39,005 bases of DNA. Source: Clostridiaceae bacterium. GTDB taxonomy: Bacteria; Bacillota; Clostridia; SK-Y3. Positions 20,909 to 28,430 of this stretch are shown piece by piece. Under the pieces are notes generated by a model. The model saw nothing but the letters and a program-made list of their open reading frames with translations. It searched no databases and was not told the DNA's origin. A program made the position numbers and the translations under genes. The stretch lies in contig JAAYHJ010000017.1 of assembly GCA_012735465.1 (NCBI GenBank), positions 1-39,005 on the forward strand, read 5' to 3'. Every line of letters begins with the position of its first letter. Within the stretch, counting starts at the first letter, position 1.

Positions 20909-23083
20909 CTATACCACTTGTCTTGCAGCCATTTTGGCAAACAATCCGTTTTTCCTTATAAGCTCATCGTAAGTGCCTTCTTCCGCAATCACCCCTTTAT
21001 CTAAAACTATTATCCTGTCGCAGTTCTTGATTGTAGATAGTCGGTGGGCCACGATGATTTTTGTGCATTTTAATGCATCCAAGGCATCCGTTACCTGCTT
21101 TTGAGTAATATTATCAAGAGCACTGGTTGCTTCATCAAATATCAATATTTTGGGTTTTGCAGCAACAGCACGGGCAATCAGCAGCCTCTGTTTTTGACCC
21201 CCGGATATGCTCCGGCTGCCTTCGGATAATACCGTACTCATTCCCATAGGCATATTTCTTATATCCTCTTCCAGGCCTGCAATCCTTGCCGCTTCCCATG
21301 CATCCTCCAATGTGGCATTTGGTGCGGCAGCCACAATATTGGAAAATATGTCCCCACTCATTAGTTTGCTGTTTTGGAGGACCACACCTATTTTTTGCCG
21401 CACACTTTTTTTATCTATCCTGGCCAGGTCATAACTGTCAAAATACACAGACCCGGACACGGGCTCTTCAAAGCCCAGTATGAGGCGTATCAATGTGGAC
21501 TTGCCGCTGCCGCTACCGCCCACGATACCGACCGATTCCCCTGCATTAATCTTAAGGCTTATGTCCTTTAAAACCATGGGCAAATCATCGGCATATCTGA
21601 AATATACATGGCTTAGCTCTATTTCTCCTTTCAATTCCTTTATCTGGGGCTTTGCTCCTTCAATCTCGGGGACTTCTTCTAAAACAGGTAAAAGCATTTT
21701 ATAGAGGGGTTTAATATAGGACAGCGAATCGGTGATAAATGCCACTTCTAATATTGTAGAAATCAATGCGCCATAGGAAGCATTGAAAGCAATATAGTTT
21801 GAAGGGCTTATATCATATCTTATGGTTAAATAGTATATGACCATGCTTCCAAATAATATGATGGAATTTCTCAAAGCAGGACCTATCTTTAAAAACACGG
21901 GCGGACTGTATATCAGCTTGCTCTCCTTTGCATACTGCGTGGCCCATCTTGAAAAGGCCCTTTTTTTTGCGCCGGACAGCTTTATCTTAACTATACCGGA
22001 AAACAATTGATATACAAAGCCCTGCCTTTTTGCGTCCAAATCGGTTTTCAGGCTGTTTATCTTAATAGTCAGCACCATTGCAACAATAACTATTAAAATC
22101 AGTATAATTGCTACAACCCCTCCCCATCGGGCCAATTCCCTTGCAAATAGGTTCATCTGGAACCAATAAACAATCCCAAATAAAGCTGATAATAAAATGG
22201 TAACCATTTGTTCATTTACCAGTTCACAAAGGGCCATTGCGCTCATCACACGGCTTGCCAGCTCACCGGAGGAGTATTTTTTAAAAAAAACCGGCGATAA
22301 ATTCAATACCCTCATCATTATGGCACTTTGAAGCTGAAAACTTATTTTATCCTTCAGCCGGGACAGTATCATAACCCTTGTCATCCTGAACAATACTGTG
22401 GAAATGGCAACCCCCAGCAGCAGGCTGAACATAGGTATTATGTCTTCTTTTGTGCCCGACGGTATCAGGTATTCAAAAATTTGTTTGTTTAACAGCGGAT
22501 ATATCAGCCCCATAAGGCTGACCAGCAGGCTGGAAAACAATGCATAAAATACATCCGCCTTGTCCATAGCCTTGAATATGTACTTAAGCAGGTCATACAG
22601 GTTTAATTTTCGGGTAGGCAGCGGTTTATAAAAGCAGTAGGCTTCCTTTTTTATTGTCTCTTTATTATATTTATTTACTTTAATCCTTTTGTTTGCGTGT
22701 ACATCAAAGTAGGTATAACCGCCATCATTGGATGGGATTAGTGCAATCCTGTCACCCGAGGTTGTTTCAGCCAGCATCGGGCCCATTGCATCCCTCCACC
22801 AATTCCCCGTTAAGGTTACCTTCCTGCTCATGATATTGTTCACACTTAATAAATACTGTATCTGTTCATCCGATTGGGAAATTTCTTTGGGAATATCTAT
22901 ATATTTAGCTCCCAGGAACAGTAAGATTTCGATGACGGCATTGGCAGTGTCCTTTTCATATATCTTTTTATAATGACTAATGCTGTCTTTACGAATAGCT
23001 TCTGATAGGTTTAGAAAGGAATCCAACAGTTCTTCTTCTTCTTTTTGCAACCTGGTCTTGACCTTCTCATCAAAACTTTGCAT
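20909..23083 (-). CDS. NHLM-type ABC exporter, ATP-binding/permease without peptidase
   Basis: This 724-residue half-transporter has an N-terminal ~165-residue cytoplasmic region typical of the NHLM bacteriocin-system ATP-binding protein, with WWRDAMGPMLAE and YCFYKPLP. Six membrane helices follow (about 175-450), then the nucleotide-binding domain: Walker A GGSGSGKS at 522-529, signature SGGQKQR at 627-633, Walker B ILIFDEA with Asp650/Glu651, and the H-loop AHRLST. All are intact. The ATG at 23083 follows AGGGGG by 6 nt. It lies 29 nt after the peptidase-ABC gene. In NHLM systems the two ABC proteins are thought to work as a pair exporting modified peptides. Confidence 0.88.
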   Translation of the reverse strand: MQSFDEKVKTRLQKEEEELLDSFLNLSEAIRKDSISHYKKIYEKDTANAVIEILLFLGAKYIDIPKEISQSDEQIQYLLSVNNIMSRKVTLTGNWWRDAMGPMLAETTSGDRIALIPSNDGGYTYFDVHANKRIKVNKYNKETIKKEAYCFYKPLPTRKLNLYDLLKYIFKAMDKADVFYALFSSLLVSLMGLIYPLLNKQIFEYLIPSGTKEDIIPMFSLLLGVAISTVLFRMTRVMILSRLKDKISFQLQSAIMMRVLNLSPVFFKKYSSGELASRVMSAMALCELVNEQMVTILLSALFGIVYWFQMNLFARELARWGGVVAIILILIVIVAMVLTIKINSLKTDLDAKRQGFVYQLFSGIVKIKLSGAKKRAFSRWATQYAKESKLIYSPPVFLKIGPALRNSIILFGSMVIYYLTIRYDISPSNYIAFNASYGALISTILEVAFITDSLSYIKPLYKMLLPVLEEVPEIEGAKPQIKELKGEIELSHVYFRYADDLPMVLKDISLKINAGESVGIVGGSGSGKSTLIRLILGFEEPVSGSVYFDSYDLARIDKKSVRQKIGVVLQNSKLMSGDIFSNIVAAAPNATLEDAWEAARIAGLEEDIRNMPMGMSTVLSEGSRSISGGQKQRLLIARAVAAKPKILIFDEATSALDNITQKQVTDALDALKCTKIIVAHRLSTIKNCDRIIVLDKGVIAEEGTYDELIRKNGLFAKMAARQVV

Positions 23084-23112
23084 AATCATCCCCCTAAATG
23101 CAGCCCGTAATA

Positions 23113-25263
23113 CTAATACAATTGTACCAGTTCCTTGTATTTGCCTTCTTGTTTTATTAGCTCTTCATGAGTACCTCTTTGAATTACCTGGCCCTGTTCC
23201 AATACAATAATTTCATCGCAGTCCCTAATGGTTGAAAGCCTGTGGGCAATGATTATACATGTCATATTCCTTCTTTTTATAGCCTGCATTATTGCATGCT
23301 CCGTATTGGGGTCCAGAGCACTTGTCGCTTCATCCAAAATTATGATTGACGGGTTTATAGCAAGAGCCTTTGCTATTTCAAACCTTTGCCTTTGGCCTCC
23401 GGAAAAATTCCTGCCGCCCTCTATTATCTTGTGCATGTATCCTTCGGGCCTCGACATTATGTCGTCATGTATGCACGCATCCTTGCAGGCTCTAATGATG
23501 TCGGCTTCATCTATGGTATCATCCCACATGGTGATATTATCCTTTATCGTCCCCTCAAACATGGTGATCTCCTGATCCACCACGGCAACAGAACTGCTAA
23601 ATACCACGTCGTCAATCTCTTCTCTTGGCTTACCATCAAACAGGACTTGTCCGCTGTTCACTTTATATAACCCAACGATAAGCCGCGCAATTGTAGATTT
23701 ACCGCTTCCGGACCCGCCCACCAAAGCAACGCTGCTTCCTTTTTTTATGTCAAGGTTGAATCCTTTTATCAGGGGAGGCTCCAGCGGGTTATAGCCAAAG
23801 GTTAGGTCCCTTACCGTGATATTGCCGCTAAGCTGCTCGTACTTACGGGGTACGTCTTTATCTTTTTTTTCTTTTTTAGTCTCTGCCGGGTAATTCATAA
23901 CATCTTCAATTTGCTCCATTTTACCGCGCATATCCTGTATTACGCTTCCCGTTTCAACCAATGAATTTACCGGCTCCAAAAATGCTGCTGCAAAGCTTTG
24001 AAATGCTATCAACATACCAACGGTAAATTTTCCATCCAATACATAATATACTCCGGCTATCAAGATGATTATATTTGTGATATCCATCAATAAAACCGGT
24101 AATGCACTTAAATATACGGCCAGTTTATTAAAGGCCACATTTGAATTGTGATGTTTAGCCTGATATCCTGCCCATTTGCTGAAGTAAGCACCTTCAATCC
24201 CGCCGGATTTTATGGTTTCTATCATTTCTATCCCGGAAATTGTAAACCCCATCAGCTTTCCGTAATCCCGCTGCAATGCCTGGCTCTGACTTTCCCTTGT
24301 CTTTGAAACAATAAGCAGGGTAACAAGGTTTATCAATGCGGCTGCTACGCCTACAATTGTAAGAGGTATGCTGTAGGTCAGCATAATGCAGAGGTACAGC
24401 ACTATCATGAGCAGGTTTAGTATTATGGGGGCAAGCTTGGAGCATAAAACTTCCGCTATATCCTCATTGTTTTCCTGCCTTGAGGCAATATCTCCCACAT
24501 ACCTCTGGGTAAAAAATACCACCGGCAATGTCAGCACATGCCAGACAAATACAGCACTGGACACCAGAGCAAGCTTTGCCTTCATTTTGAGCAGATAGTT
24601 GCTCTTTAAAACATCCAGTATAAAGCTTATAAGCATGGTGATTCCCATTGCTGCCAGCAATAGGTTCATCCACTCCAACCTTTTGTTAAACAGGATATTG
24701 TCAACAAAAAATCTTGAATATAAGGGTATGATAATGCCTATCATTGAGGACAAAAAGCCTATTAACAAAATCAGAGTGATTACCTGTTTGCTTCCTTCCA
24801 ATCGTCTTACAAGATACATCAATACATTCTTGGGCTTTCCTCCCTTAACGAAGTTTTCACCCTTTTCAAAGGACAGTACTATGCCCGTAAAGGCACTGTC
24901 AAACTCCTCCAGGGAAACTTTTCTTACTCCGCTTTCCGGGTCATTTAAAACAGCATGTTTTTTTGTAAACCCATTTAAGACCACAAAATGGTTGAAATTC
25001 CAATGGATAATAACCGGAAAATCCATCTGCTTTAAAGATTCTACATCCTTTCTAAAAGCCCTGACCCTCAAGCCATAGGACATGGCTGCCTTTGCTATGT
25101 TCTTTGCATTACTCCCATCCCTTGACACTCCACATGCCACTCTAACTTCTTCAAGAGGAACATATTTGCCATGATAAGCAAGAATCATTGCAAGGGATGC
25201 CGCTCCGCATTCCACTGCCTCCATTTGCAATATAACAGGCACCTTTGCTATTTTCTTCCTCAT
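23113..25263 (-). CDS. NHLM-type peptidase-containing ABC exporter
   Basis: A 716-residue exporter of the peptidase-containing (PCAT) type. The N-terminal C39 peptidase domain (1-~140) has oxyanion Gln13, catalytic Cys19 in EAVECGAASLAMILAYHG, His92 in NHFVVLNGF and Asp108 in NDPESG, so the leader-cleaving site is complete. The membrane domain spans about 160-430. The ATPase has Walker A GGSGSGKS (516-523), SGGQRQR (621-627), Walker B with Asp644/Glu645 and the H-loop His674. The ATG at 25263 lies 9 nt after GGGGG; the ATG at 25272 directly abuts that site and is less likely. C39 enzymes cut after Gly-Gly or Gly-Ala leader ends during export. No substrate peptide gene is nearby. Confidence 0.92.
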   Translation of the reverse strand: MRKKIAKVPVILQMEAVECGAASLAMILAYHGKYVPLEEVRVACGVSRDGSNAKNIAKAAMSYGLRVRAFRKDVESLKQMDFPVIIHWNFNHFVVLNGFTKKHAVLNDPESGVRKVSLEEFDSAFTGIVLSFEKGENFVKGGKPKNVLMYLVRRLEGSKQVITLILLIGFLSSMIGIIIPLYSRFFVDNILFNKRLEWMNLLLAAMGITMLISFILDVLKSNYLLKMKAKLALVSSAVFVWHVLTLPVVFFTQRYVGDIASRQENNEDIAEVLCSKLAPIILNLLMIVLYLCIMLTYSIPLTIVGVAAALINLVTLLIVSKTRESQSQALQRDYGKLMGFTISGIEMIETIKSGGIEGAYFSKWAGYQAKHHNSNVAFNKLAVYLSALPVLLMDITNIIILIAGVYYVLDGKFTVGMLIAFQSFAAAFLEPVNSLVETGSVIQDMRGKMEQIEDVMNYPAETKKEKKDKDVPRKYEQLSGNITVRDLTFGYNPLEPPLIKGFNLDIKKGSSVALVGGSGSGKSTIARLIVGLYKVNSGQVLFDGKPREEIDDVVFSSSVAVVDQEITMFEGTIKDNITMWDDTIDEADIIRACKDACIHDDIMSRPEGYMHKIIEGGRNFSGGQRQRFEIAKALAINPSIIILDEATSALDPNTEHAIMQAIKRRNMTCIIIAHRLSTIRDCDEIIVLEQGQVIQRGTHEELIKQEGKYKELVQLY

Positions 25264-25280
25264 GAAATACATCCCCCTGA

Positions 25281-26171
25281 CTATTTTAAGAATAAATCGA
25301 TGGGCCTCCTTGTTTTATCCACAATAAGTATGTTACAGACAGTCCCAATGTCTACCTGCAAATTGCTTCCCTTCTTGTTTGACCACTTGATCAGGTTCTT
25401 TGAGTCCGGGTCAACTGTCAGAGAAATTCTAACTTCTACAGAATTTTCTTCCGGTAATATATCCCTTGAAAACTGAACAATACCCAAAGAATTTTCTATA
25501 TCCTCTTGGGTTACAGGATACTCCCCTATTTTCGTAATGAACCCCTGCATATATCCAAATTCTTCCCTTGGGGCAAATTCGGGAGATACCTGTGCCTCCA
25601 TACCTATCCTTATTTTCTTGGAATCAGCCATCCTTATATAGCCTATTATTTCTTTGGCATTGGTGTAGATATCCTGCTGTATGATTTTAGCAACAACTTT
25701 ATTACCGCCTACCATTTCACCTGTTTGAATAACATCAAGCACGATGCCCGATACCGGGGCAACAATTTTTGATTTGCTGTTATATTCCTCCATTGCTTCA
25801 TCTATTTCTTCCTGGGGTGCATTACCAGCCCGCAAGTCTTTTATTTTTTCTATAATGTCGTCCTGCGGTACTATGGCAATTACCTCACCAGCTTCCACGT
25901 ACTCACCCTTTTTTACATGCACATCGCTAACCATTCCCTCCGCACTGTGTATGACACTGCTTACTCCTCTTTCGGGGAATACAATCCCTTTTATGGATAT
26001 GCTGTCAGAAATATTGCCGGTAAACGCCCATACGAGAACGGCTGCAAAAATGCTGAAAAAGGCTGCCACTATTATAAAAACTCCAGGATTGGTCACTTTT
26101 ACATATTCATCCAGTTGCTCCGGCGAAGATAATTTGTCTAAGCTTTCTTCCCTGTATAAGCCTCTAGTCAT
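25281..26171 (-). CDS. NHLM-type HlyD-family secretion adaptor
   Basis: A 296-residue membrane-fusion (HlyD-type) protein. Near the N-terminus it carries SLDKLSSPEQLDEYVKVTNP, closely matching the LSSPEQLDQLM signature of NHLM bacteriocin secretion proteins. One TM helix follows (about 31-52). A biotinyl-lipoyl-like beta region (HSAEGMVSDVHVKKGEYVEAGEVIAIV) and a short coiled hairpin come next. It then returns to the beta barrel (IVAPVSGIVLDVIQTGEMV). The ATG at 26171 follows AAGGAGGCGGGATA; an ATG at 26207 precedes that site. It overlaps the lipoprotein gene by 8 nt and is 17 nt from the peptidase-ABC gene, so all are co-translated. Confidence 0.9.
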   Translation of the reverse strand: MTRGLYREESLDKLSSPEQLDEYVKVTNPGVFIIVAAFFSIFAAVLVWAFTGNISDSISIKGIVFPERGVSSVIHSAEGMVSDVHVKKGEYVEAGEVIAIVPQDDIIEKIKDLRAGNAPQEEIDEAMEEYNSKSKIVAPVSGIVLDVIQTGEMVGGNKVVAKIIQQDIYTNAKEIIGYIRMADSKKIRIGMEAQVSPEFAPREEFGYMQGFITKIGEYPVTQEDIENSLGIVQFSRDILPEENSVEVRISLTVDPDSKNLIKWSNKKGSNLQVDIGTVCNILIVDKTRRPIDLFLK

Positions 26172-27330
26172 TATCCCGCCTCCTTCCAAAGGTGTCAATG
26201 AATTCAAATCTTCCGTCCATGCATTTTAAGTATTGGGGTTTTCTGTCCACCATCCTGCCCAATGAATCAAATTTTAATTTGCCGCCTATTCCCGTATATC
26301 CTTCACCATTTTTTATCTGTTTTGCAATTTCCACCGGGTCATTGCTACCAATGGAAACAGCCGTATCTATTACCAGCCTTGCACAGTCATATCCATGAGC
26401 CGCCCATTGAGTGGGTACTTTTCCATACTTGTCTTCATACCTTTTATTAAACTCATCAAGCTTTGGGCTTTGCTCCAGGGACATGGGCGATACGATTACG
26501 GTTCCTTCGACCTGGGATTTATACTTCATCAGCAGGTCTTCCATGTCAAGGGCATAATCACCAAGAATCTTTATGTCCGGGTTCCTTGCCTTTATGTTGT
26601 TTAAAATATAAAAGGCATCATCTTCAAAATATTGGCTGATTACCACTGCTTCCACACCCAGGCTTTTCCAGCGTTCATAAGCACGGTTAAAATCTTCCTG
26701 GGATAAGGCAGAACAGGTACAATCCAATACCTTTACATTAGTTTCTTTTGCATAATTTATGAATGCCCTTGCTATAGTTGTTTCATATTCTCCTTCACTG
26801 TGGACAATTGAAACTTTAGGAATGTTATTCTGACTTGCATACTCTACCAGGAACTTTGCAGTTTCTTCCGCACCAAAAGTGGTACTGAAAACATTTTCAT
26901 ACCCCCTTTTTATAGTGCTGTCAAGTATACCGTGAGGGGCAATCATTATCTTGCCGGCATCATCCAATATACCGGCGGCTGCATCCAATATATCAAAATT
27001 ATGAGACCCTAGAACAGCCGTTACTTTATCATCATTTGCCAGTTTATTTGTAATGATCATTCCTTTCTCATAATCCGAATAATCGGGTAAATACTCGTAT
27101 GATATTTTATATCCCAAGGACTCATATTCCTTATTGGTATCTTCCACAGCCATAGCTACGCCGTTTTTAAAGCTGTCATCATAGCTGAAAATCAAATCGG
27201 AGCCGGTTATTACTATGTGTATAGGCCTGACCACATCCTCTTCTTTCTTGCTGCAACCAATCACACAAATAGCAAGCATAAAAAATAAAAAGACAATCCG
27301 GCTGAACTTATTCTTTCCCAATTCCAGCAC
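26164..27330 (-). CDS. Lipoprotein solute-binding protein, type I periplasmic-binding fold
   Basis: A 388-residue lipoprotein: a hydrophobic leader ends in the lipobox VIGC with Cys26. The rest is a Leu/Ile/Val-type (Peripla_BP_6) binding protein, with segments such as DDKVTAVLGSHNFDILDAAAGI, KIMIAPHGI, KVSIVHSEGEYETTIARAF and WAAHGYDCARLVIDTA. No cognate permease or importer ATPase lies in the window. The start is GTG at 27330; a TTG three codons later (27321) would be better placed relative to GGGGGTG and cannot be excluded. It is the first gene of the export operon, behind a promoter at 27382-27410. The ligand is unknown; an amino-acid-like or peptide signal is possible. Confidence 0.82.
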   Translation of the reverse strand: MLELGKNKFSRIVFLFFMLAICVIGCSKKEEDVVRPIHIVITGSDLIFSYDDSFKNGVAMAVEDTNKEYESLGYKISYEYLPDYSDYEKGMIITNKLANDDKVTAVLGSHNFDILDAAAGILDDAGKIMIAPHGILDSTIKRGYENVFSTTFGAEETAKFLVEYASQNNIPKVSIVHSEGEYETTIARAFINYAKETNVKVLDCTCSALSQEDFNRAYERWKSLGVEAVVISQYFEDDAFYILNNIKARNPDIKILGDYALDMEDLLMKYKSQVEGTVIVSPMSLEQSPKLDEFNKRYEDKYGKVPTQWAAHGYDCARLVIDTAVSIGSNDPVEIAKQIKNGEGYTGIGGKLKFDSLGRMVDRKPQYLKCMDGRFEFIDTFGRRRDND

Positions 27331-27381
27331 CCCCGGTTAAATCAGCAGTCTTTCCTTCCACGATACACATGTATATATAAT

Positions 27382-27410
27382 AATATAACATAATTTTTTA
27401 CATATGTACA
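27382..27410 (-). promoter_or_regulatory. Predicted promoter for the NHLM-type operon
   Basis: TGTACA (27405-27410, 4/6) and TATATT (27382-27387, 5/6) are spaced by 17 nt on the minus strand, with an extended -10 TG one base before TATATT. Predicted start ~27375, leader ~45 nt. Confidence 0.55.
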
Positions 27411-27461
27411 CAAATTTTGCAAATGCATTATGGTAATTCGACATAAATTTTGCCATTGCCA

Positions 27462-27482
27462 TAGGGACGGTTCTTTTGACAA
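27462..27482. repeat. Possible REP-like repeat fragment
   Basis: GGGACGGTTCTTTTGAC lies just downstream of the Lgt-like gene. I recall very similar words as dispersed intergenic repeats in clostridial and related thermophile genomes. Only one copy is visible in this window, so it cannot be proven as a repeat here. Confidence 0.3.
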
Positions 27483-27485
27483 TTG

Positions 27486-28265
27486 TTATATTTTCAAAGT
27501 TTTATTTTTATTTAAAATATAAGAGCGAACGATGATATCTGAAAGACCTGCAATAATAAGCAGCAAACATGCCAATTGGGATAAAGACAGAAAGTTAAAA
27601 TAAAGGTATCCTCTATCCTCTGCCCTGAGAAACTCGATAAGGAACCTGCATATACCATATAAAATTAACCCAATTGATATAACAGGAGCTTGTTTTTTTC
27701 TGAATATAAAGAACAAAATGCATAGAATTGCAACCAGAGAAATGACTTCAAACATTTGTATCGGCAGGACTTTAACTTCACCACCGTATAAATCCCGTAT
27801 GGCGCTTTTATTGGGAAATATAACGGCAAATATGCTGTCTGACTTGATTCCAAAACAGCATCCTTCAAAAAAGCAGGCTAAACGGTTGAATATTTGTTGT
27901 ATTGCCAGCGATAAAAACCACGCTCTGAAGTGAATATTATTATTCATATCCCGGTCTTTACTCTTTATTAATACTTTCTGCAATAAGAAAAACACCAGTG
28001 TACCAAAGATCACCGTTCCCAAAAAGTTTTTACCTTGGGTTTTGCCCGTGTCTATGTGTTCAAGGATGTAGAATAGCTTGCTCCAGGTACCGATTAATAA
28101 TATGTAGGCTATAGTATATATAGCCAATGACTTGAAAAATGTGACTTTATCCTCGTGCTTATATACAAGCCAGGTATAACTAAAGATGGAGATTATAAAA
28201 CCTATAATTATTATAATATTATACGTACTAATGACAATGCGCCCTATTTCAATATTCGAGTACAT
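27486..28265 (-). CDS. Divergent Lgt-like membrane protein
   Basis: A 259-residue polytopic membrane protein of the prolipoprotein diacylglyceryl transferase family. The family blocks NRLACFFEGCCFG (127-139), VLPIQMFEVI and YGICRFLIEFLRAEDRG (203-219) are present, including the equivalent of the essential Arg in the first block. The usual HGG(L) active-site segment reads LGTVIFGTL (82-90), with no His, so standard Lgt activity is doubtful. The ATG at 28265 follows GGAGGG by 7 nt; two ATGs further upstream lack a ribosome site. It stands between the SLH-protein terminator and the lipoprotein-headed export operon. It may be a paralogue with another substrate; a housekeeping lgt would be expected elsewhere. 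Confidence 0.7.
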   Translation of the reverse strand: MYSNIEIGRIVISTYNIIIIIGFIISIFSYTWLVYKHEDKVTFFKSLAIYTIAYILLIGTWSKLFYILEHIDTGKTQGKNFLGTVIFGTLVFFLLQKVLIKSKDRDMNNNIHFRAWFLSLAIQQIFNRLACFFEGCCFGIKSDSIFAVIFPNKSAIRDLYGGEVKVLPIQMFEVISLVAILCILFFIFRKKQAPVISIGLILYGICRFLIEFLRAEDRGYLYFNFLSLSQLACLLLIIAGLSDIIVRSYILNKNKTLKI

Positions 28266-28382
28266 ATTTGTCCCTCCACTCATAATATTGCCAGGCACAG
28301 GCATTTAAATGTTGTTGGTAGAATTTTTCCCAGGTATTAAAAAAAACACATCCCGTAAATACTTGTCATAAAAGTAATAATA

Positions 28383-28413
28383 GGTCTTCAGTACCAAAAA
28401 AGTCCCGAAGACC
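28383..28413 (-). terminator. Terminator-like hairpin after the SLH protein gene
   Basis: GGTCTTC (28383-28389) and GAAGACC (28407-28413) form a 7-bp stem that can extend by up to five more pairs with a mismatch and a wobble. It is followed on the minus strand by a T-rich stretch and lies 18 nt after the stop codon. Confidence 0.5.
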
Positions 28414-28430
28414 AATTTATAATTTATATA

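Noticed and set aside
24194-24673. Minus-strand frames of 69 and 83 codons inside the peptidase-ABC gene
   Set aside because: Out-of-frame shadows within a membrane-domain coding sequence; no ribosome site.
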